Assembly: GCA_022579005.1 (NCBI GenBank)
Contig: MU401543.1
Location: 1-64,000 of the forward strand
Reading direction: 5' to 3'
Length of the DNA: 64,000 nt
Origin: Poronia punctata
Taxonomy: Eukaryota > Ascomycota > Sordariomycetes > Xylariales > Xylariaceae
Of the stretch, positions 24,701 through 35,355 are shown one piece after another. A program made the translations under genes and the position numbers. Every line of letters begins with the position of its first letter. Within the stretch, counting starts at the first letter, position 1. The notes under the pieces are model-generated. The model saw only the letters and a list, made by a program, of their open reading frames with translations, was not told the DNA's origin and ran no database searches.

Positions 24701-26780
24701 GGCCTAATTTGGTGGCTGCGACCTCTTGTCGAAGTTGTTTGCCACGGATAGCAGCTTGAACCGTAGTCCATTGCGGCCCGAAGCTATGGAGTGCTTCTTG
24801 TTGCCGTTGTAGCTGCTGTCTCACGAACATCGCCCGCAGATTGGCCTGTAGACTGGCAACATTTTGTGCCTCTTCTTCCAGAGAAACGAGGACCTGTTGC
24901 ACCCTATCCCTCGCCAGCATGCCGCGGATAGCCGCTTGGAGCTTCAGTACAGGGCCAGCTGTACGACTCGTCTCCTTTTGCTGAGCTTGGATCCTCTTGC
25001 GCTCGAGGTGGCCCCTGACCATGGCTTGGATACTGCGCACCGGCCCGTCGGCCTCTAGTAGATGGGATTTGGTATCTTGTACCTCGTTCCGGACTTTGAT
25101 AGCCCTCAACATACTTTGAAGCATGACGACGTCTTTCTCCTTGGTCCTCCAAATTTTCTCCCTCTGCGTCATTTGACGGCGAACTAGGAATCCACGCGCA
25201 GCGCTTTGAAGGTTGATGGCAAACTTGCGCATCTGTAGTCTGTAGTCTATTACCAGGCGCGTCCAGTCCCCGCGGATGCGTGCCTGGAGGTCAACGAGCC
25301 AATCTTCCGAGTCCCAGAGCTGTTGCATCATCTTGCCAAGTCGCATTCGGAGCACTGCTCCTCGAATTTGCGCTTGAAGGTCTACGATGGTCGCTTCGTT
25401 TTCTGCCAGCTCACGGTCGATACGTTCTTCTTCCGTTTCGACCGGTTCAGGGGGTGGTGCTTCTTCTTCTTCCACGCCAAAGTCGACGCCCATGTTTCCA
25501 AAGCTAGGCATGTTGCCGCCAAGTTTATCGAGGCCCTTCTGTGTCGCTTCTAGTTCGTGATGCTCGAACTCGAGTTGGCCTATCAAGTTGCCTATTCTGA
25601 AGTCCACGATACCTTTCCGGAAAAGCAGCCAACTAAGAGCGTGTATGCAGTAGATCACTTTTGGGATATTCTTTTTCTCGTAGAGGTCGATCAGCTCGAA
25701 GCGAAACAGTTCGGGCATCTCGACTTCATCGAGGTAGCGGAAGAAGGTAGCGACATTATCCCAATGTCTGGCTTGTAGACGGGGATTCCGAAAGATGCGA
25801 TATTTGCGGTCCGGGTGGAGCGCTTCTACTATCTCGGCCAGGGTGACGCCGTCTCTGAGCGCTTCTTCGAGTTCGACAATGGGGGGAATCTGGCGTTGGA
25901 TGATGTCTTCGATCCATTCCTTTGCCTCACCGATGTGGCAGAGATATTCGTAAGCTTGGATAAACTGCCGTTGCTTGTCCATCCAGTTGCGCCCTTCGAA
26001 GCCGTACCGGTCGCTACGATTCGCCCCAACGCCGGCTGTTGTTGCTCGCTGCAATCTCCGTCGGCCTCGTAGGCCCACAACCTCTTGTGCTCGGGTAGTG
26101 ATTGCGAACTCGTCAGTCGATCCATCTTGAGCTAATTTAGATAGTGTCCGAAGCTGATTCGTCGAAGAGCGTCCCAGCTGCTGCAGGTCCGGGCGTGCAA
26201 GGGGCGCATGCACTATACCATGGCTTTGGCTGGTCGTGTTTCTGCCCGAGTCTTGCCGTATCGAGTCTGAACGTGTTAAGAGCATCGACGTTGGCCGGGC
26301 ATTTGTTGAGCGGGATAGAGGTGTTGGCGAAGGCGATTTTCTGGTTTCATATAGAGATAACTTGCCCATGTCGATAGTCTGACCGCGCTCGTGGCGCTCT
26401 GGACGAGGAGGCGTGCGGGGTTGAGGGCGAGGCGGTGATGAAGAAGGTGATCCAGTAGCCGGGGGCTGTGGAAGCGGCCTCAGCGACTGCCGAGCAATGC
26501 TATACATCTTTTCTGGGCTCTTGGAAAGGTCGTCGGTAGATTTAGATTGGGATGGACGTTGCCGGACAGCAGCTTCGCTTTTCCCCCGTCTGTGGCCAAG
26601 AACAGACGGGCCGAAGCCATTGGAGAGCACGGATGAAGTCGTGGTGTGGGTAGATTCACATGAATCTGATGCCAAGGAATAGCCGGAAGATGCAGAAGAC
26701 GACGTCGTCGAAGGCTGACGGTTGACGAGCGAGTGGTCAACTGTGTACGACTGCCGGAGGGGATGTGGCCGGTACGACAT
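21708..26780 (-). CDS. rng2: IQGAP scaffold, Ras GTPase-activating-like protein (Rng2/SepG type)
   Basis: Two exons, complement(21708..22095, 22162..26780), give 1,668 residues. The 66-bp intron has GTAAGC, a TGCTGAC branch and ends ATAG. Joining restores the conserved IQGAP segment HFFPFTKQY followed by GRVPKFGSYKYS. Layout: a Ser/Pro-rich disordered N-terminus (1-260); a calponin-homology domain (about 265-390) for actin; a long array of IQ-like repeats of the LQAxxRG type (about 460-865) for myosin light chain or calmodulin; a RasGAP-related domain (about 985-1300); and the RasGAP C-terminal domain ending HLLYRKFYRTQ. Known relatives organise the contractile actomyosin ring and are needed for septum formation; their GAP-related domain binds Rho-family GTPases without activating hydrolysis. 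Length and order are normal for filamentous fungi. The start is the first Met, and the promoter region is shared head-to-head with IMP dehydrogenase. Confidence 0.95.
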
Positions 26781-28217
26781 GTCGGTAGGTAGCGCAAATG
26801 GTCCAGAGGATGCTCTCCCTAAATTGAATATCGGTTTTTTGTTTGGTTATTGATGTCTGCATAACAGCGATGGTGGTCGAGATGAGTAATGCGCACTCTT
26901 CCGCTCGTCTTATCCGGAATGGTCCCTCTTTGAACTCGCCTCGAATATTCCTTTGTTCTGCAGATTGACCGTGGTAGGTGGCCCAATCCCGATTGTTTAT
27001 AGAGGCGCTCGTTGTCGGATATCACTCGTTACCTAGCAAAGGTGCGACTTCAATAGCGTGGTTGCTGTTTTCGATGTCTCAGATCGTGCAGAGGATTAAT
27101 GTACGTTTATCTTAGGTGTTGTTATTTCTGGGGGGGGATGCGCGCTATCAGCGCACCCATGCGATGAAATTGCGATTTAAAGACGGTCGCATAGGAATGC
27201 TTAAGCAATTTGTTCAAACTGACTGCGGTGAAGTCTGTCTGTACGGTAGTTCCGGCAGGGAACTGGGACAGGAAAATTCGTTAATAGACCCTGGTCAATG
27301 ACGGATGAATTGGGTTTGCAGCTGGACGAAAGTATTGGGCATCACAGCCTTCCTTAAACGGAACTTTGTTTATTTGTTTTCTGAGGGAGCCGGGGGGCAA
27401 CCGTCAATGCACCAGCCACGTCCTTCCCCGCACCAGACCACCCAAGGTGCCAAGTCCCGCTCTACTCCTGTTAGGCTGTTACTCACCTAGAGAGCCAGGT
27501 ATTTTACGTCAACTGGGCTGGGTTAAAGCCTCAACGGACAACTGCACAGGTTTTGGTAAGATGGTATGATGGGTACCTACATGCAGGCTCACACTCATCT
27601 GATCTCTGAGCAGAGTTATTGTGTATGTCAAGAAAACAGTACACGTACTCGTACACATATACAGACCCCACGGTACCTCGTCCGTACAATAGCTCCAATA
27701 ATTTGTATTGTAACACGCTTTTAGTTTACCTGGCACTTTAATAGACAAAAGCTGTATGACGCTAGAATCAATAGAGGGGACAGAAAAGGGTTCTTTCTTC
27801 GTAATAGGTACAATAAGTACCGATAAAGGTACTGGCAGTACAGCGATACCTACTCGTACATGTGTCAGTGTAGGTATTCCTTTGTGAACCTATTGCCGGT
27901 ACATTTACGCATGTACCTACTCGTATTGTACGAGTATGAGGGTAGGTACACGTAGATGGACCAATCGATAACAGCTTTGCCCCGCAGTTTGTCTTTAGCT
28001 TGGACTCTGCAGCTGGAATTTTTTTTATTTAGTGCGGACTCGGCCTTGGTCTTCTCGTTTCTCTTCCCTTTCTCTTTTCTTGGGAAGAAGATAAACCTCC
28101 AAGTTGTCGGCCAGGTCAATTGTCCTACGCCTCGTCGCACATATCTTCCAACCCGCTGCTTTTAGCTTCTATCCGCATAGACCGTTTGTTCGCTCGTATT
28201 CTGTTACGACCGACAAT
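26781..28217. promoter_or_regulatory. Divergent promoter region with clustered TACTCGTA octamers
   Basis: These 1.4 kb separate the IQGAP and IMP dehydrogenase start codons. Octamers TACTCGTA or TACGAGTA occur at 27646, 27851, 27918 and 27929, the densest cluster in the window; the last two form an inverted repeat. A pyrimidine-rich tract at about 28040-28085, just before the IMP dehydrogenase start, resembles core promoters of well-expressed ascomycete genes. No gene is supported. Confidence 0.55.
27918..27936. repeat. Inverted repeat of the TACTCGTA octamer
   Basis: TACTCGTA, three spacer bases (TTG), then its exact reverse complement TACGAGTA. It could form an 8-bp hairpin or bind a dimeric protein. 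Function is unknown. Confidence 0.85.
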
Positions 28218-30076
28218 ATGCCCTCCACCCAAGGTAACGGTGCAGTCAACGGAAAGTCGGGTTCCGACTTCCTCGACCACACTCAGGCTCTCGAGGTGCT
28301 CAAGGAATACAAGTCTTATGATGGCCTCTCCTGCCAGGATTTGATGGACACAACAACCCGTGGTGGCTTGACCTACAATGACTTCCTCATCTTGCCCGGC
28401 TACATTGGCTTTCCAGCCTCTGAAGTTGCCCTGGATTCTCCCATTACCAAGAGGATCACCTTGAAGACCCCTTTCGTCTCATCTCCTATGGACACTGTCA
28501 CTGAGCATGAGATGGCCATCCATATGGCTTTGCAGGGTGGCTTGGGTGTCATTCACCACAACTGCTCCCCTGAGGAGCAGGCTGAGATGGTCAGAAAGGT
28601 GAAGAGGTACGAGAACGGGTTCATCAACGACCCCGTCGTCATCAGCCAAGATACGACCGTTGGAGAGGCCCGGGCGCTGAAGGAAAAGTGGGGTTTCGGC
28701 GGTTTCCCTGTCACTGGTGAGTACTATCTTCTTTTCTTCTCTCGATTTTCTTCCTCATTGTTTGGTACATTTCATGATTACAAACCTAAACTCAATAACT
28801 TTCGTTCCACCGTATTCGACAGAAATGTCATGGGGAAACAATTATGCTCTTTATGACGGATGTACACTCAACAATGTTGTTCTATCGTTATCATATATAT
28901 GGTGGTCAGCACGCGGCTAACTGATTGGCACCATTAGCTTCTGGCAAGCTTGGCTCCAAGCTGCTCGGTATCGTCACCAACCGTGATCTTCAGTTTGAAG
29001 AGGACGACAGTCTCACAGTTGACAAGGTCATGGTCACCGACCTTATCACTGCTCCTTCCGGTGTCACTCTCCTCGAGGCGAATAAGATTCTAGCCAAGTC
29101 GAAGAAGGGCAAACTTCCGATTGTCGACACGGACTTCAACCTCGTTTCTATGATCTCCCGCTCCGATTTGACCAAGAACCTTCATTTCCCCTTGGCGTCG
29201 AAGCTGCCAGACTCGAAACAGCTCATCTGCGCTGCCGCTATCGGCACTCGACCGGAGGACAAGCTCCGTCTCCAGCAGCTGGTAGATGCTGGCCTTGACA
29301 TCGTAATTCTGGATAGCAGCCAAGGAAACAGCATGTACCAGATTGAGATGGTCAAGTGGATCAAGAAGGAGCACCCGAAGCTCGATGTTATCGGCGGAAA
29401 CGTCGTTACCCGTGAGCAGGCTGCCTCTCTGATCGCCGCAGGTGTTGATGGCCTTCGTATTGGCATGGGTAGTGGAAGCGCCTGCATCACACAGGAAGTC
29501 ATGGCTGTCGGCCGTCCTCAGGCGGCCGCAGTACACTCTGTCTCTACTTTTGCTGCCCGCTTCGGCGTCCCTTGCATCGCGGATGGAGGTGTCCAGAATG
29601 TGGGCCATATCGTAAAAGGTTTGGCCCTCGGCGCCTCTACCGTCATGATGGGTGGGCTGCTTGCTGGCACGACCGAGTCTCCCGGAACCTCGTTTGTCTC
29701 CCGTGAGGGCAAGCTCGTCAAGGCCTACCGTGGCATGGGTAGCATTGACGCGATGCAAGACAAGAAGGCTGGCGGCGGCGGTAAGAACAGCCAGGCCAGC
29801 AATGCTGGCACCGCCCGATACTTTAGCGAAGGAGATAGCGTCCTTGTCGCTCAAGGTGTCTCGGGCGCTGTGGCCCACCGAGGCCCCATTTCCAAATTTG
29901 TCCCCTACTTGGCGGCTGGTCTAAAGCATTCCATGCAGGACTGCGGCCAGAGGAGCCTGAAGGAGCTGCATGAAAGCGCTGCCAACGGCACTCTGCGCTT
30001 CGAAATCCGTACTGCCAGTGCGCAACTCGAAGGCAACGTCAACATGGAGAGCTATGAGAAGAAGCTCTATGCATAA
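28218..30076 (+). CDS. Inosine-5'-monophosphate dehydrogenase
   Basis: Exons 28218..28716 and 28938..30076 give 545 residues. The 221-bp intron has GTGAGT, a GGCTAAC branch and ends TTAG. The join gives [20 protein letters not shown], as expected in this family. The enzyme oxidises IMP to XMP with NAD+, the rate-limiting step of guanine nucleotide synthesis, in the cytosol. Visible signatures: N-terminal [11 protein letters not shown]; a CBS-pair region (about 130-250) starting near FINDPVV; the loop [11 protein letters not shown] with the catalytic Cys near residue 348; the [12 protein letters not shown] segment keeping the Tyr that is Phe in some mycophenolate-resistant enzymes; and the Arg-Tyr flap (ARYFSEG, near 460). 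The segment after AGTTESPG reads TSF where most family members have an acidic residue and an aromatic. The start is the Met after a typical AAT context; the open frame continues upstream without an ATG. Confidence 0.97.
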
Positions 30077-30804
30077 ATGTCTGTTTACCTGCCGGAATGA
30101 GGCATTGACACTCGACATTACCTGTCTTCTGGAATTGTAGACAGGTAAGGGAAATTTTGAGGAACTGGGTTACCGGGCGGGGCGACATGGGCGGCGGCGT
30201 TGGTGCACACAAAAGTTAATACTCCTTGAGATGAATGATCTGACGGCTGATGATGGAGGAAGGGATGGAATCTGTACACACTTCAAGGGCGTTGGGGATT
30301 GGTCACTGGCTTTGAGGGCGTGGGGTTAAGGCTTATGAAGTAATTACCTAGGCCACACTCACACAAATGACCTACGTAAAAATATAAGGATGGAACTGAA
30401 TGTTTCATGAAGCAAGATGGGTACTATCAAACACCTGAATGACAAGGTCTGAAACCAATAAATATTCTGAAGTTAACAAAACATCTTGACATCTTGGATA
30501 TCTCTTCTTTGAATCTTGGCTAAGGTGAAACCCCGATATCAAAGTAAATACTGTATATCTTAGGGCATGCCGCATTATGTATGTACCGTATATCCTAACT
30601 AGCATGTCATATATATATCGTATCGAATACACGACCAACTGAAATAACAAGTCCCTTTTTAAACTTTTTCCCATCCGAAAACGCCATGCGATGGTTTAAT
30701 CGTGAAATGTCGACAAAGCCGTAACGCAACAAAATCCAAGCAAACTAATTTCTCAGAGCGATTTTCCCTTGTCTTGTCAGCCGTGATGGGTGATGATAGC
30801 TATG
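30077..30804. other. Convergent intergenic region
   Basis: 3' regions of the IMP dehydrogenase and MFS genes. I see no gene or notable repeat. Confidence 0.6.
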
Positions 30805-33218
30805 CTATTTCAATGTCCCATAGCCATTATGAGTCGTAGTATTTTGGGATTGGACCCGTTGCAAAGCTCGTCTATGTCCCGAAGGAAGGTCATCCTCGTC
30901 GTCATCGTCGTCGTCTTCATCAAACACAGCGACATCCTCGTAATTCGTATCTTCATCTTCCTCTTCCTCTTCGTCCTCGGCATCGCTCGACCCAGCGCTA
31001 TTATCCCGACTAGGCCCGTCCTCCTCGACAATCATCCAAACAGGCAGACAGCCGATGATGGCGATGAGGGCGAGGACCCACCAGGGCGCACCAATCATGT
31101 TATTCTTGACGCCCCAGGAGAAGGTGAGGCCGGCCAATGCGGGGCCGCTGGCGCGGCCGAGGGCGCTGAAGGTGGTGGCGAAGCCGTTGAGCGTGCCGAG
31201 GACGTTGAGGCTGGCGGCGCTGTTGGTTAATAGGATGGTGGTGCAGGGGAAGCCGACGATGACGGCGAAGGCTTTGATCACCATGAGCACGAAGAGCGCG
31301 GCGTAGCGCGGGTGTAGACCCTCGATGAGGACCGTGAATGGGATTAGGATGTACACGACAGGGAAGGTGAGGACGCAGGCGCGGAAGCAGTTTAGGACGC
31401 CGAAGCGTGTGCAGAGGGGTGGGAATACGAAGAATTGGATGACGCCGCATGCGATGCCGTACAAGGTGAAGATGGTGCCGATGCTTCCCGAGTTCAGGCC
31501 GAAGCCGCCGGAAAAGAAAAGGGGCGGGAAGGTGTTGTCGCGAGTGTGTTCTATAGGCGGGTAGTTAAGGAACACGGGGAGGATCTGGTCAAACGCTACG
31601 GAGTGTAGCGCGAGGAAGGTATACTAATGATAGTCCGGGTCAGCAATTGCCCACTGTCGGATGTGGAAAAGGGGGTTGTAGAAAGGTAAGGGTTGGTTAT
31701 TGAAATATTCATCACTTACGACGACTAGGTTGATGACGGTCTGCCGGGTGAAGACGGCTGCCATGGTTGGCCTGACAAGCTTCTCAAGAGGAGCACCATC
31801 ATGTGCGGCCTTGTTTGACCTCGAAGTGCCAGCAGCTTGTAATAGCGGGGCGGAAGCCTCGGCATCCTGCATCGAATACCTCCGGAGCTTCTGCTGGCGC
31901 CGGTGAGAACGGTGTTTGAATGCCTCGGTAATACGCTGGCCCAGGACCAGACCCCAGTCTCGAGAATGTCGCTTGCTTTGCAAAGTCTCCTGCAGGAATA
32001 GTGCCGCCGTAGTCAAGGACATCAGGAAGACGATGCCGGCTAACATATTGGGGAGAGCGAAGGGGAACTTGTTGAACAAGTAGCTATCGCCGAATAGACC
32101 GGGGAATTGCTCAGCGGGTTTGGCGAAGACTCCGCCGAATGCCGGGCCGAACACGGAACCTATGCTCCAGACCAAAGGCATGACGGAGAAGGCCTTTGGC
32201 TGGAGCTCTTTATCCTGGACCATTTCGGCCACCATGGTTCGTATGATACCAACTAGAGTTCTCCGTTAGCACAGGATTGACTGGCGGTCTGGCAGATACG
32301 CACCGTTTCCGTTGCTTGCGCCTTGGATGCCACGAACGACGATAGCCATGGTCAGACTCGTGGAGAAACCCCAGACTATAAATAGAACCATGGTACAGAA
32401 TAGTCCCATCATGATGACCGGTTTCCTTCCTATAAAAATATCAGCCGGGGTTTAACTTGGGTCGACGGCTCATGGCCAGCCAACGTGACTAGTGTTTACT
32501 CACCGAACTTATCAGACGCTCGCCCCCATAGCACAGCCGTGGTGCTCTGGGCGAGAGAGAATACGGCACTGGTAGCACCAGCCCATTTGGCGACATCCTT
32601 ATGCTGGACCCCAAAGCTGGCTATCATCTCGGGTAAATAAGGATACACCGAGGTCATAGCAAGAGGCTCGGCGAATCGTGCAACAGCTAAAGAACAAAGT
32701 CAGTCATATGAATCATGCGAGTATTTGCGCATGCCACCGGTCACACAGCATCGAGGACAGAAGTCGCCATGTCATTTCTATACACATGGTTCGTTTTTTT
32801 GATATCGATCAGATTCGTTTTCTTTGACGGTTGGTAGGGCGACTTCGACTCCAAGATGATCAATAAGTCATGCACAAACAAGGAACATGAAGCCAAGGAT
32901 TTCTGTATGGGTACCGGGTACCAATACGAGACGAGAGGCTTGAAAGTTTCATCCTTTTGCTTCTTTTCATCTTTTTGATTTGCACAAAGACCCATGCCAT
33001 GGCGCCGGTCCAGCCAACAACATCTCGAACTTATATATAACGTAGCAACGATATCATAGACGGTTTCCACATTCACAGCAGCCATGTTGACGAGGCGCTG
33101 ATACCGAGAAGGCAGTAAATGTTTTTGACGGGGCAAGGAAAAGTAGGCAAGGCTTACCCAAGATGGCCAGCTGCTTAGCCGGCAGCTTCGGCTTCGGGCG
33201 TTCCAAGTTGCGCGGCAT
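30805..33218 (-). CDS. Major facilitator superfamily transporter, fungal DHA1-like
   Basis: Five exons, complement(30805..31623, 31720..32252, 32304..32429, 32504..32686, 33158..33218), give 573 residues. Introns are 96, 51, 74 and 471 bp, each with usable donor, branch and AG sites, and all joins keep the frame. The protein begins MPRNLERPKPKLPAKQLAIL and continues VARFAEPLAMTSVYPYLPEM, the first membrane helix region of this family. The MFS motif A, GRASDKFGRKP, lies between helices 2 and 3 and is split by an intron. About twelve membrane segments are expected, with a long cytosolic loop (about residues 220-300) in the middle. The C-terminus is an unusually acidic Glu/Asp tail followed by NGYGTLK. 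It resembles yeast YCR023C-like and zinc-induced-facilitator-like transporters. The substrate cannot be read from sequence. Confidence 0.93.
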
Positions 33219-35355
33219 CGTGTCTGCCGTTGCGCCTGGGTGGATGAGGGGTGCGCTCAGAAACCGACACAGTGGTTCACCTGGCACCTGGTACCTGATC
33301 AATGATAGGTCACCCGTGCGGAAGAAAAGGAGTAGATGTCAATATCGGACAGGACCGTCGAAAATCCTTTATAAGAGCAGGGCTGATGAATATAACTAAA
33401 TAGGTGAATATGTACTTTTATGAGACTAATGACGTTTTATGTAGCTCAGCTCTGCGCTGCTTTTCTACCAAATCATCGACATCAGATAGTCTCACACGCT
33501 ATTGGCAGGAATAGAGGAGCAAACAGAAGATATACAAGTCTATTGTATCGTCTATGCCATCAATCGATGGCTGGGAGAGCTCGATAACAAAGTCAGAGAG
33601 CTGGAATGATTTGTTGTTGTTTGCAATAATTTGTCTTTTTCTCCTCGTTTTCTTTCTCGTCTCGGCCCTTCTTACTTTTTATAAGAATCGACTGCCCCTT
33701 CTTCTAACTGAGGGTCCAGTCTAAGCATTTGCCGCTCTAGGCCAAGCCGAGACTAGGCGATCGTTTTTGGGCTGCAGTCTGCGGTACGAGGCTACCCCCT
33801 TTGGCATTTTTGGGTCCAGGAAGGGTTCTGATTTGTGATTGCCTAGCAGAGGCCCCCATCCTTGTGCATACCTAATGCAAATGGATGGAGACGTAGTCCA
33901 GGCAATAAAATTTTACGCTTGATTAAATACGCCTACTTACGACAACTTCATCCTCGTCTCCCAAGGTTGTTACGAGTAGGTAGATGGTCTCGGGATCGTC
34001 GGATTATATTGTTCTTTGTCTAACAACATTGCCAAAGTAAACTGGAAACTGGTTCTTTCTTTTACCTATTACATGAACTCATATCGTACGGACCTTGAAG
34101 TAGACGCACAGAGTGAGGCGGAAATGGTTTCCCGGTCAATATCAACAACATCCGTTGTCGGAGGACACTGACAATTCGAGTTGCTGTCTAACATAAGGGC
34201 GCAGGACGTTTGGATGTGTCACACCCGCCACCCCCATGCAGCACATGCGCACGGGGTCAAGCGCCTACCTTTTACAGGTATTGGCAACTGCAAAGTCTAC
34301 ACTTACCGGGGCCAACAATTTACTATGCTAAATGACACTCGCCTTGAATGTTGCAGGTATGTTGAGTTCAATAGTGTCTTTGTAGTAATTAATGACTGTT
34401 TAATGTTGTACATTGCGACGGTTGCGGCGTAACTTGAAAAGAAGCGATTTTGTCTTAGAGGGAACAAGTCCTAGTTACGCAATATTTTGATCACACGCCG
34501 GCTGGATGTAGACACAAGAGCGTCCTGGTTCATGCAGTGCAACAACGGGGTTACAGGTTTAACTTTGATAGTTCGATAGCCTACTTTACCTGCCTCTCTG
34601 ATTAAAGTGCTTATATTCTCGACCTTTACGGTGTTAGCTGCGCAGAGTAATTTCAATGTGTGTTATGTCAAAGTATGCCCAATTCTTGGTGTGCAATAGG
34701 CCGATCCTGTGTGACAGTTCTGACGGTTTCTCCACTGGCAGTCTGGTACCGACCCCGCCTATATCACCGAGGACTCGGCTTGCACGGCTTGTACGGCTTG
34801 TACGGCCTGTTCCTTCCGCACCCCGCCTGTTGCATTGGAAGCACTTGGACATTCACTTTGTCGCCGGCATAGGCCCACGGAGGCCTTCATTTTTCTCCTT
34901 ATACAAATAGGTCAATCAGAACCGCCTACCTACGGTAAATTTGGTACACTCGTAGGATGTACTCGTAGAAACTAGTTCAGACGAAACCCAAGTACAACTC
35001 TCGAAATACTCCTACTGTGTATGCAAATAGCTAGGTGCACGTACAAAAGCGTACAATTGTGGGAGGTCTGGGCAGCACTATTGAATACACCCTTGCCAGG
35101 GCGCTTATTAATATTTGTGTACCCCAGCACGCCCAGGGGCCAGGAGTGTGTGGCGTCTGCTTACATAACTAACTACCTGAAGGATAGTTTTACCAAGGAA
35201 AGCCCAGTTTTAGCCACAATGACGTTTGAATTGGGAGTTAAGGCGATTTGGTGATCGGTGATAGATACTTTAAACAACGTCGTCTCGATAACTCATGATG
35301 CAAATGTGCTGCGCATAATAGTTGCAGCACCTATCTGTCGCTTTATAAACGGAGT
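33219..35355. other. Intergenic region without supported gene
   Basis: These 2.1 kb hold no convincing open frame. They contain octamers at 33971 and 34960 and a 9-bp tandem repeat near 34776. Confidence 0.55.
34776..34809. repeat. 9-bp tandem repeat (CGGCTTGTA)
   Basis: About four near-perfect copies of a 9-bp unit; the first copy has CA for TA and the last has CCTGT. Intergenic. Confidence 0.8.
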
